NCBI GenBank assembly: GCA_020216895.1
Contig: JAIWOM010000062.1
Span: forward strand, 1-7,854
Reading direction: 5' to 3'
DNA from: Microcella sp.
Lineage (GTDB): Bacteria; Actinomycetota; Actinomycetes; Actinomycetales; Microbacteriaceae
DNA length: 7,854 nt
Every line of letters starts with the position of its first letter. Position 1 is the stretch's first letter. Below, in pieces: positions 1 through 5,819 of the stretch. The position numbers were made by a program, and so were the translations under genes. A model generated the notes under the pieces. It ran no database searches, was not told where the DNA came from, and was given only the letters and a program-made list of their open reading frames with translations.

Positions 1-91
1 CCGCGCCTTCGCCCGCGCCCCGCAGGGCGACGCGGCACTGCTCGACGAGGCGCGCCGCGCCGTGACCGCGGTGCTCGCCGGCCGCCTCTGA
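1..91 (+). CDS. 3' end of an unidentified gene
   Basis: An open frame enters from the left edge (first whole codon at position 2) and ends at TGA 89-91, leaving 29 codons. The visible C-terminus is Ala/Arg/Leu-rich and looks like an amphipathic helix (LLDEARRAVTAVLAGRL at the end). That is common in many actinobacterial proteins and identifies no family. The codon third positions are almost all G or C, as in a real gene of this genome, and a strong hairpin follows 7 nt after the stop, which supports a true gene end. I do not recognise the product. Confidence 0.55.
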   Translation, partial: RAFARAPQGDAALLDEARRAVTAVLAGRL

Positions 92-98
92 GCTCACA

Positions 99-121
99 CG
101 CGGCCGTCCTAGACGGCCGCG
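99..121 (+). terminator. Strong perfect hairpin after the first gene
   Basis: CGCGGCCGTC (99-108) is followed by the loop CTA and its exact reverse complement GACGGCCGCG (112-121), giving a 10-bp GC-rich stem. It starts 7 nt after the TGA at 89-91. There is no clear T-run downstream, as is usual for actinobacterial terminators. It probably ends the upstream transcript and insulates the importer operon that starts at 252. Confidence 0.7.
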
Positions 122-193
122 GGCCACTCCTTCCCGTCTGGAGAACTGCCCAGAATCGCAGCCAACCGGAAGCCCTTCGGCTCCGAAAGCTGT

Positions 194-227
194 TTGACTG
201 AACGCACGCTGAGCGCGCGCTCATGCT
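194..227 (+). promoter_or_regulatory. Weak candidate promoter of the importer operon
   Basis: TTGACT (194-199) is a five-of-six match to the -35 consensus and lies about 55 nt before the GTG start at 252. The best -10 candidate, CATGCT (222-227), is 22 nt further on, which is longer than the usual 16-18 nt spacer, so the pairing is doubtful. A small imperfect hairpin (CGG-A-AGCC / GGCTCCG, 167-185) lies just upstream. I found no convincing operator or riboswitch in 122-251. Confidence 0.2.
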
Positions 228-251
228 CGGCGGCGACGGGAAGAGGGCATC

Positions 252-1076
252 GTGATCGAGTTCCGCTCCATCTCCAAGCGATTCGACGACGGCACTCTCG
301 CCGTCGACGACTTCAGCCTCGTCATCCCGAGTCGTCGCATCACCGTGCTCGTCGGGTCGAGCGGATCCGGCAAGACGACCCTGCTACGCATGATCAATCG
401 GATGGTCGACGCCACCAGCGGTGAGCTCGAGATCGACGGCGAGAACGTCTCGAGCATCGAGCCCGTGCAGCTGCGCCGCCGCATCGGCTACGTCATGCAG
501 AACTCCGGGCTGCTGCCGCACCGCCGGGTCATCGACAACATCGCGACGGTGCCCCGCCTCAACGGGGTGCCGAAGAAGCAGGCCCACGCCCGCGCGCTCG
601 AGCTGATGGACACGGTCGGCCTCGACCGCGACCTCGGCGAGCGGTACCCCTCCCAGCTCTCGGGCGGTCAGCAGCAGCGTGTCGGTGTGGCGCGCGGTCT
701 CGCCGTCGACCCGAACATCTTGCTCATGGACGAGCCCTTCGGCGCCGTCGACCCCATCGTCCGCGCCGACCTGCAGCAGGAGCTCCTGCGGCTGCAGCGC
801 GATCTCGACAAGACCGTCGTCTTCGTCACGCACGACATCGACGAGGCGTTCCTGCTCGGCCACCAGGTCGTCATCCTCGAGAAGGGCGGGCGCATTGCCC
901 AGAAGGGCACGCCCGCCGAGATCCTCGCCAACCCGGCCAGCGACTTCGTGGCGAGCTTCGTCGGGGCCGACCGCGGCAAGCGGGCACTGAGCATCCGGAC
1001 CATCGACGGTGCGCAGGTGCTCGTCGACGGCGACGGCAACCTCGCCGGCCGACTGGTGGAGGCGGGCCCGGCGTGA
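252..1076 (+). CDS. Osmoprotectant-type ABC importer ATPase (OpuCA/ProV-like, no CBS domains)
   Basis: This is the cytoplasmic ATP-hydrolysing subunit of an importer for a quaternary amine or related small zwitterion (glycine betaine, choline, carnitine or ergothioneine class). All motifs of an ABC ATPase are visible: Walker A GSSGSGKT (residues 35-42), Q-loop Gln83, signature LSGGQQQR (136-143), Walker B ILLMDE (156-161), the PFGAVDPIVR D-loop region typical of the OpuCA/ProV family, and the switch His194. At 274 residues it ends soon after the nucleotide-binding domain. The tandem CBS domains that sense ionic strength in many OpuA/OpuCA proteins are absent and replaced by a tail of about 25 residues. 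The GTG start at 252 is preceded by a good ribosome site (AAGAGGG, 241-247). Its TGA overlaps the GTG of the next gene by 4 nt, so the two are likely translationally coupled. The substrate cannot be read from this subunit. Confidence 0.93.
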   Translation: MIEFRSISKRFDDGTLAVDDFSLVIPSRRITVLVGSSGSGKTTLLRMINRMVDATSGELEIDGENVSSIEPVQLRRRIGYVMQNSGLLPHRRVIDNIATVPRLNGVPKKQAHARALELMDTVGLDRDLGERYPSQLSGGQQQRVGVARGLAVDPNILLMDEPFGAVDPIVRADLQQELLRLQRDLDKTVVFVTHDIDEAFLLGHQVVILEKGGRIAQKGTPAEILANPASDFVASFVGADRGKRALSIRTIDGAQVLVDGDGNLAGRLVEAGPA

Positions 1077-1798
1077 CCTGGGTTCTCAACAACCTCGAGC
1101 TGATCCTGCAGCTGACGCTGGAGCACATCCGGCTGAGCATCCTGCCGATCGTGCTCGGGTTCGTCATCGCGATCCCGCTCGGCTGGCTCGCCTATCGGTA
1201 CCGGCTCACGCGCGGGCTCATCCTCACGCTCGTCGGGCTGCTCTACACGATTCCGTCGCTCGCCCTGTTCGTGATCCTGCCCCCGCTGCTCGGCATCGGC
1301 TTCCTCAGCGAGGCGAACGTGATCATCGCCTTGACGATCTACGCCGTCGCGATCATGGCGCGCTCCGTCGCTGAAGCTCTCGCGAGCGTCGATCAGGGTG
1401 TGAAGCAGGCGGCGACCGCGATGGGCTACTCAGGCTGGGGCCGCTTCTGGAGCGTCGAGTTCCCCCTCGCCGGGCCCGTGCTGCTCGCGGGTCTGCGCGT
1501 CGTCGCCGTGAGCACGGTCAGCCTGCTGACCGTGGGCATCGTCGTTGGGGTGCAGAGCCTCGGCTACCTGTTCACGAACGGCTTCCAGCGCGGCATCGTC
1601 GAGCAGGTGCTCGCCGGTGTCGTCATGGTGGTGATCGTCGCTCTGCTCTTCGACGGGCTCCTCGTTCTGCTGGGCCGATGGCTCATGCCCTGGACACGAG
1701 TGGATCGATCGTCGCGACGGCCGATCGAGAGTCAGCAGGGCGTTGAGCCTCCCGCCCAGGCGTTCGGTCGCGGAGTGCAGCAGGCGGGGGCGCGATGA
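1073..1798 (+). CDS. Osmoprotectant-type ABC importer permease 1 (OpuCB/ProW-like)
   Basis: This is the first integral-membrane subunit of the importer. Several hydrophobic segments run from about residue 20 to 205. The cytoplasmic EAA loop, which docks on the ATPase, is visible as QAATAMGYSGWGRF starting at Gln112 and followed by FPLAGP, the usual pattern for this family. Length (241 residues) is normal; the last 35 or so residues are a polar, Arg/Gln-rich cytoplasmic tail of no obvious function. It starts at GTG 1073 inside the stop of the ATPase gene (GTGA overlap), with GGTGGAGG at 1055-1062 as ribosome site. It ends in an ATGA overlap with the next permease. Two different permeases in one operon suggest a heterodimeric membrane pore. 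Confidence 0.92.
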   Translation: MTWVLNNLELILQLTLEHIRLSILPIVLGFVIAIPLGWLAYRYRLTRGLILTLVGLLYTIPSLALFVILPPLLGIGFLSEANVIIALTIYAVAIMARSVAEALASVDQGVKQAATAMGYSGWGRFWSVEFPLAGPVLLAGLRVVAVSTVSLLTVGIVVGVQSLGYLFTNGFQRGIVEQVLAGVVMVVIVALLFDGLLVLLGRWLMPWTRVDRSSRRPIESQQGVEPPAQAFGRGVQQAGAR

Positions 1799-3462
1799 AC
1801 CTCTTCAGCGACGCGTTCGCCTGGCTTGTCGACGCGGAGAACTGGATGGGCCCCGGCGGGTTGCTCGAGCTCACGGGGCAGCACCTGTGGTTCACCGTGC
1901 TGGCCGTCTTCTTCGGCGCTGTCGTCGCGATCCCTGTTGGCTGGCTGATCGGCCACACCGGTCGCGGGCGCGAGCTCGCCGTCGGCATCTCGGGTGCAGC
2001 GCGCGCACTGCCGACCTTCGGCCTGCTCTTCCTGTTCGTCATGCTCGTGGGCGTGACACTCCGCGGTCCAGCGACCGTCCTCGTGCTCGTGCTGCTCGCG
2101 ATTCCGCCGATTCTCGCCGGAGCCTACGCCGGGTTCGAGGTGATCGACCGGCGCACGATCGATGCGGCGCGCGCGGTCGGCATGACCGAGTGGCAGATCG
2201 TGTGGAAGGTCGAGGTGCCGCTCGGGCTTCCTCTGCTGCTCGGTGGCCTGCGCAGCGCGACGCTGCAGGTCGTCGCAACGGTCACTCTCGCGGCGTACGT
2301 CAACCTCGGAGGGCTCGGACTGCCGATCATCCAGGGCATCGCCCTTCGTGACTATGACCGCATGCTCGGAGCGGCGATCCTCATCATCCTGATCGCGCTC
2401 ACTCTCGATGCCGTCTTTGCGCTGCTCGAAACCTTTGCGGTGCCGCGCGGTGTGCGCGCAGCCCGCTCCCCAGAACCCCGCACGCCGTCAACCGGGCGGC
2501 GCGCGGCGGTGGCAGTCTCCGCCACCAGCACAGAGAAAAGAGAAGAACTGATGTTCACAGCAAGGAACAAGGGCCGGCTCGCCCTCACGGCGGCCGTGGT
2601 CGGGGCGTCATTGGCCCTGGCAGGGTGTGCATCGGGCGACCCGCTGGCGCCCGAGCCGGATGCTGAGGCGCCTGCCGACACGATCGTGATCGGCTCGCAG
2701 GCCTACTACTCGAACGAGATCATCGCCGAGCTCTACGCGCAGGCGCTGGAGGCCGAGGGCTTCGAGGTCGAGCGCAACTACCAGATCGGTCAGCGCGACG
2801 CCTACATTCCGGCGCTCGAGGCCGGCGAGATCGACCTATTCCCGGAGTACACCGGCAACCTCCTGCAGTTCTGGAGCCCCGACACCACCGCCACCCAGTC
2901 GGACGAGGTCTACGCCGAGCTGCTCACCGTCGTGCCCGAGGGCCTGCAGGCCCTCGACCAGTCGCCGGCGACCGACCAGGACAGCTACAACGTCACCGCC
3001 GAGTTCGCCGAGGCCAACGGTCTCGAGACCATCGCCGACCTCGCCGGAGTCGAGGGCCTCATCCTCGGCGGCTTCCCCGAGCTGGAGGAGCGCCCCTATG
3101 GCCCCACTGGCCTGCTCGACGTCTACGGTGTGACCGTGAGCTTCCAGGCCACCGGTGACACCACGGTCGAGTCGCTGCTCGAGGGCATCGTGAACGTCGC
3201 CAACGTCTACAGCGCTGACCCCCGTATCGGCCAGAACGGTCTGGTGACGCTCGCCGACCCCGAGGGCCTCTTCCTGGCCTCGAACGTCGTGCCGATCGCC
3301 TCGGCGGATCTGCCGCAGGAGGCCATCGACATCATCAACGCGGTCAGCGCCGCGCTGACCCCGGAGGGCCTCGTCGCGCTCAACGTGCAGAGCAGGGTCG
3401 ACCAGCTCGGTTTCGCCGAGATCGCGACCCAGTGGCTGACCGAGAACGGGTTCCTCGGCTAG
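1795..3462 (+). CDS. ABC importer permease 2 continuous in frame with the substrate-binding protein
   Basis: One uninterrupted 555-residue frame joins two modules. Residues 1 to about 225 are an OpuCB/ProW-like permease with several membrane segments and an EAA loop (AARAVGMTEWQIVW from about residue 124). Residues 226-252 are a polar, Arg- and Ser/Thr-rich linker. From residue 253 the frame is a complete lipoprotein precursor of the glycine betaine/choline/ergothioneine-binding type, with lipobox Cys at fused residue 278. Permease-binding-protein fusions are known in this transporter family, where several copies of the binding domain sit next to the pore. Here, however, the joined part keeps its own Met, an A-rich patch before it and a full signal peptide, which argues for separate translation or a recent loss of a stop. 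If really fused, the signal segment would act as an extra membrane span carrying the binding domain outside. The start ATG overlaps the preceding TGA by 4 nt. Confidence 0.8.
   Translation: MNLFSDAFAWLVDAENWMGPGGLLELTGQHLWFTVLAVFFGAVVAIPVGWLIGHTGRGRELAVGISGAARALPTFGLLFLFVMLVGVTLRGPATVLVLVLLAIPPILAGAYAGFEVIDRRTIDAARAVGMTEWQIVWKVEVPLGLPLLLGGLRSATLQVVATVTLAAYVNLGGLGLPIIQGIALRDYDRMLGAAILIILIALTLDAVFALLETFAVPRGVRAARSPEPRTPSTGRRAAVAVSATSTEKREELMFTARNKGRLALTAAVVGASLALAGCASGDPLAPEPDAEAPADTIVIGSQAYYSNEIIAELYAQALEAEGFEVERNYQIGQRDAYIPALEAGEIDLFPEYTGNLLQFWSPDTTATQSDEVYAELLTVVPEGLQALDQSPATDQDSYNVTAEFAEANGLETIADLAGVEGLILGGFPELEERPYGPTGLLDVYGVTVSFQATGDTTVESLLEGIVNVANVYSADPRIGQNGLVTLADPEGLFLASNVVPIASADLPQEAIDIINAVSAALTPEGLVALNVQSRVDQLGFAEIATQWLTENGFLG
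2530..2550 (+). promoter_or_regulatory. A-rich patch, possible internal ribosome site before the binding protein
   Basis: The 18 bases at 2530-2547 contain only six G/C, against about two thirds or more elsewhere. They are almost pure purine, with AGAGAAG ending 5 nt before ATG 2551. Read as codons in the permease frame they give rare codons for this genome (AAA, AGA, GAA, GAA). That composition suits a ribosome-binding leader better than coding sequence. An out-of-frame TGATG (2549-2553) gives a stop/start overlap that would terminate a permease read one frame over. Confidence 0.45.
2551..3462 (+). CDS. Substrate-binding lipoprotein of the osmoprotectant-type importer (internal start; alternative to the fusion)
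   Basis: Read from ATG 2551 this is a self-contained 303-residue lipoprotein, the normal length for the family. A basic n-region (MFTARNKGR) precedes a hydrophobic stretch and the lipobox LAGC with Cys26. After a short acidic, proline-rich linker comes the mature domain opening IVIGSQAYYSNEIIAE, and then EAGEIDLFPEYTGNLLQFW, a hallmark of the OpuAC/ProX/OpuCC family of betaine-, choline-, carnitine- or ergothioneine-binding proteins. Later segments DQDSYNVTAEFAE, RPYGPTGL and NVYSADPRIG fit the same fold. It would be anchored to the outer face of the membrane and deliver ligand to the two permeases. The ligand cannot be assigned from sequence alone. The TAG stop (3460-3462) lies in a CTAG shared with the opposing gene. 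Whether it is made separately or only as part of the 1795-3462 frame is unresolved. Confidence 0.7.
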   Translation: MFTARNKGRLALTAAVVGASLALAGCASGDPLAPEPDAEAPADTIVIGSQAYYSNEIIAELYAQALEAEGFEVERNYQIGQRDAYIPALEAGEIDLFPEYTGNLLQFWSPDTTATQSDEVYAELLTVVPEGLQALDQSPATDQDSYNVTAEFAEANGLETIADLAGVEGLILGGFPELEERPYGPTGLLDVYGVTVSFQATGDTTVESLLEGIVNVANVYSADPRIGQNGLVTLADPEGLFLASNVVPIASADLPQEAIDIINAVSAALTPEGLVALNVQSRVDQLGFAEIATQWLTENGFLG

Positions 3463-4178
3463 TCCGAGTCCGTTGCGTCCTGCGGGGCGGGTGCCGATCG
3501 GTGCCCGCCCCGCTTCGTCGTCGGGGGCACGATCACGGTCTCGCCGTCGGCGTACTGGCCGACATAGCGGTCGAGCAGCTTCTTGACGGCGAAGACCAGC
3601 AGCCAGAATCCGATGATGACGCCGACAAAGATGAGCGCGGCCGAGTCGAGCTGGCCCGCGATGCTGCGGTATCCCTCGGCGGCGGCCGAGCCGACGCTCA
3701 CGTAGGCGAAGGCCCAGATGATGCAGGCGGGCGTTAGCCATAGCATGAAGGTGCGGTACCGCAGGGCGCTCATGCCGACCACGAGCGGCGTCAGCGAGTG
3801 CAGCACCGGCACGAACCGCGAGATGAAGACGGCGATGCCGCCGCGGTGGGCGAGGAAGCTCTCGGCCCGGTGCCAGTTCTTCTCGCCGAGCCGCTGGCCG
3901 AGGCGGGATGCCCGCAGACGCGGCCCGAAGAACCGACCGATCGCGAACCCGAGCGAGGCACCCGTGAGCGCGCCGACGATGACAGTGATGACGAGCCCCC
4001 AGTACTCGGCGGGGGAGTCGACCGCGGTGCTGGCCACCAGCACGACGGTGTCGCCCGGCACGATGAGGCCGAGCAGGATCGTCGTCTCGAGCATGATGAA
4101 CAGCCCGGCGAGCAGGGTGCGCAGCACGGGGTCGACGCCCTCGATGAGCGCGAGCACCGCATCCAGCACCTCGTTCAT
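3459..4178 (-). CDS. DedA-family (SNARE-associated/VTT domain) membrane protein
   Basis: This is a 239-residue polytopic inner-membrane protein of the DedA superfamily, whose members are linked to membrane-potential homeostasis, envelope integrity and, in some cases, flipping of lipid carriers. The pattern ETTILLGLIVPGD places Glu31 and Asp43 12 residues apart, matching the essential Glu39/Asp51 pair of E. coli YqjA. A glycine-rich segment (GALTGASLGFAIGRFFG, about 69-85), the RFVP motif at Arg121 and GMSALRYRTF follow as expected. The second essential arginine of YqjA (Arg136) corresponds here to His127. The last 30 or so residues are polar and cytoplasmic-looking. The ATG (4176-4178) has no clear Shine-Dalgarno sequence but a TAGGCT box 6 nt upstream, suggesting a leaderless transcript. 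The gene stands alone, converging on the importer operon and diverging from cydA. Its precise substrate is unknown. Confidence 0.9.
   Translation of the reverse strand: MNEVLDAVLALIEGVDPVLRTLLAGLFIMLETTILLGLIVPGDTVVLVASTAVDSPAEYWGLVITVIVGALTGASLGFAIGRFFGPRLRASRLGQRLGEKNWHRAESFLAHRGGIAVFISRFVPVLHSLTPLVVGMSALRYRTFMLWLTPACIIWAFAYVSVGSAAAEGYRSIAGQLDSAALIFVGVIIGFWLLVFAVKKLLDRYVGQYADGETVIVPPTTKRGGHRSAPAPQDATDSD
3483..3512. terminator. Hairpin between the convergent importer and DedA genes
   Basis: CGGGGCGGG (3483-3491) pairs perfectly with CCCGCCCCG (3504-3512). The stem can extend inward through two G-T pairs and two C-G pairs to a GATC tetraloop, about 13 pairs in all. It lies 21 nt after the importer stop and is probably its terminator. 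It sits inside the last codons of the opposing DedA gene, so on the minus strand it is coding sequence. There is no clear T-run on the plus strand. Confidence 0.65.
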
Positions 4179-4184
4179 GTCTGG

Positions 4185-4190
4185 AGCCTA
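4185..4190 (-). promoter_or_regulatory. Candidate -10 box for a leaderless DedA transcript
   Basis: On the minus strand TAGGCT (TANNNT type) is followed by six bases and then the ATG at 4178. This spacing would put the transcription start at or next to the A of the start codon. Leaderless mRNAs with this layout are common in actinobacteria. No -35 match is apparent, which is also common there. Confidence 0.4.
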
Positions 4191-4273
4191 TCCGCGCACC
4201 CTTCGGTGGGCGCTGGGGGAGACCCGCGACGCGCCTGGGGCGGAGGCGATCGGGATTCGGGACCTTCGGCCCG

Positions 4274-4302
4274 TGTGCCGCCCGGCGGCCCCTTCCTAGG
4301 CT
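4274..4302 (+). promoter_or_regulatory. Candidate cydABD promoter
   Basis: TAGGCT (4297-4302) is a TANNNT -10 box, the same hexamer as on the DedA side. TGTGCC (4274-4279) is 17 nt upstream as a poor -35. Initiation near 4309 would give a leader of about 60 nt before the GTG at 4368. I looked in 4179-4367 for Rex-like (TTGTG-N6-CACAA) and CRP-like palindromes, which control cyd operons in other actinobacteria, and found none. Confidence 0.3.
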
Positions 4303-4367
4303 CGAGAACGGCAGCGTCGCCGTGTCCCTCATCCCCCCTCTCCTGAAGCAAGGCAGGTGACCCGCTC

Positions 4368-5798
4368 GTGGTCGAATGGCTCGATCCCCTCATCCTCGCT
4401 CGCTGGCAGTTCGGTCTGACGACCCTCTACCACTTCCTCTTCGTGCCGCTCACGCTCGGCATGGTGTTCATCGTCGCGGGCCTGCAGACCGCGTGGGTGC
4501 GCACCGGCAAGCTGAAGTACCTGCACCTGACGCGCCTGTTCGGCAAGATCTTCCTCATCAACTTCGCGATGGGCGTCGTCACAGGCATCGTGCAGGAGTT
4601 CCAGTTCGGCATGAATTGGAGCGACTACTCGCGCTTCGTCGGTGACGTCTTCGGGGCGCCGCTGGCGATGGAGGGCCTCTTCGCGTTCTTCCTCGAGGCG
4701 AGCATGATCGGCCTCTGGATCTTCGGCTGGGACAAGCTGCCGGCGAAGCTGCACCTCGCGACGATCTGGCTGCTCGCGCTCTCCACCACGCTCTCGGCCT
4801 ACTTCATCCTCGCGGCCAACGCCTTCATGCAGAACCCGGTCGGGTTCGAGATCAACGAGGAGCTCGGCCGGGCCGAGCTGACCGACATCGGCGCGGTGCT
4901 CACCAACCCCGTCGCCCTGACCCAGTTCCCGCACACGATCCTCGCGTCGATGATGTTCGCCGCCGTGGTCGTCGTCGCGGTCGCCGCCTACCACCTGTCG
5001 AAAGGCCAGTACCTCGACGAGATGCGCACCGCGCTGCGCCTCGGGCTCATCGTGAACATCGTCGCCTTCGTCGGCGTCGGCCTCACGGGCGACCAGCTCG
5101 GCCTCGTCATGGTCGAGACCCAGCCGATGAAGATGGCTGCCGCCGAGGCGCTGTACCAGACGACCTCCGGTGCCTCGTTCTCGCTCTTCTCGCTCGGCAC
5201 CCCCGACGGCACGAGCGAGATCTTCTCCATCCGCGTGCCCTACCTGCTGTCGTTCCTGTCGACGCACGATTTCAACGGCACCGTCGAGGGCATCAACGAC
5301 CTGCAGGCGCAGTACACGGAGCAGTTCGGCCCCGGCGAGTACACGCCCATCATCTGGGTCACCTACTGGAGCTTCCGGTGGATGATCGGCCTCGGCGCGC
5401 TCTCGGCCCTCATCTCGGCCGTCGGCCTCTGGCTGACCCGCGGAGGCCGTGCCGTCAGCGACCGGGCCTGGAAGCTCGCGATCTGGTCGGCCCCGCTGCC
5501 GCTGCTCGCGATCCTCGTCGGGTGGACCTTCACCGAGATGGGCCGCCAGCCGTGGATCGTGTTCGGCCTGATGCGCACGGAGGACGGCGTCTCGCCGGGC
5601 GTGACTGGGCTCGAGGTGCTGATCTCGCTCATCGCTTTCACGCTCATCTACGGCGTGCTCGCCGTCGTCGAGTTCAAGCTCATCGTCCGCGCAGCCGTCG
5701 ACGGCCCGAAGGAGTGGGCCAAGTACGACGCCGACCACGGAGCCGAGGGGTCGGGCACCGGCTCTGTCGACCCCGCCAAGCTCGCCACCGTCTACTAA
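4368..5798 (+). CDS. cydA: Cytochrome bd quinol oxidase subunit I
   Basis: CydA is the catalytic membrane subunit that oxidises quinol and carries hemes b558, b595 and d for reduction of oxygen to water, supporting respiration at low oxygen or under stress. The key residues align with E. coli CydA at a constant +3 offset: His22 (H19, high-spin heme ligand), Glu102 and Glu110 (E99/E107, proton path), His189 (H186, heme b558 ligand), Lys255 and Glu260 (K252/E257, quinol site), plus Met391 (M393, heme b558 ligand) in TFTEMGRQPW. The His189-Met391 distance of 202 residues is near the 207 of E. coli, so the Q-loop is of the long type. The 476-residue protein has no cysteine. The GTG start is supported by AGGTGA (4355-4360) 7 nt upstream and by the aligned N-terminus. 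It is followed 21 nt later by cydB in one operon. Confidence 0.98.
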   Translation: MVEWLDPLILARWQFGLTTLYHFLFVPLTLGMVFIVAGLQTAWVRTGKLKYLHLTRLFGKIFLINFAMGVVTGIVQEFQFGMNWSDYSRFVGDVFGAPLAMEGLFAFFLEASMIGLWIFGWDKLPAKLHLATIWLLALSTTLSAYFILAANAFMQNPVGFEINEELGRAELTDIGAVLTNPVALTQFPHTILASMMFAAVVVVAVAAYHLSKGQYLDEMRTALRLGLIVNIVAFVGVGLTGDQLGLVMVETQPMKMAAAEALYQTTSGASFSLFSLGTPDGTSEIFSIRVPYLLSFLSTHDFNGTVEGINDLQAQYTEQFGPGEYTPIIWVTYWSFRWMIGLGALSALISAVGLWLTRGGRAVSDRAWKLAIWSAPLPLLAILVGWTFTEMGRQPWIVFGLMRTEDGVSPGVTGLEVLISLIAFTLIYGVLAVVEFKLIVRAAVDGPKEWAKYDADHGAEGSGTGSVDPAKLATVY

Positions 5799-5819
5799 GC
5801 GATACGAAGGACACCCATC

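Noticed and set aside
167..185. Small hairpin upstream of the importer as a possible riboswitch or attenuator
   Set aside because: It has only seven pairs with a bulged A and a short loop. No expression platform or known riboswitch core is visible; chance is sufficient in GC-rich sequence.
194..424. Small 76-codon plus-strand frame upstream of and overlapping the ATPase gene
   Set aside because: Its product is Arg/His-rich and most of it overlaps the true ATPase in another frame. The start at 194 is TTG within the -35-like element, without a ribosome site.
1743..2351. Plus-strand open frame of 202 codons overlapping permease 2
   Set aside because: It is an Arg-rich product in another frame of a clear permease gene; there is no membrane segment or motif.
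2836..4332. Minus-strand open frame of 498 codons across the binding protein and dedA
   Set aside because: It lies antisense to the binding protein and out of frame with the recognisable DedA protein, with Arg/Ala/His-rich low-complexity content.
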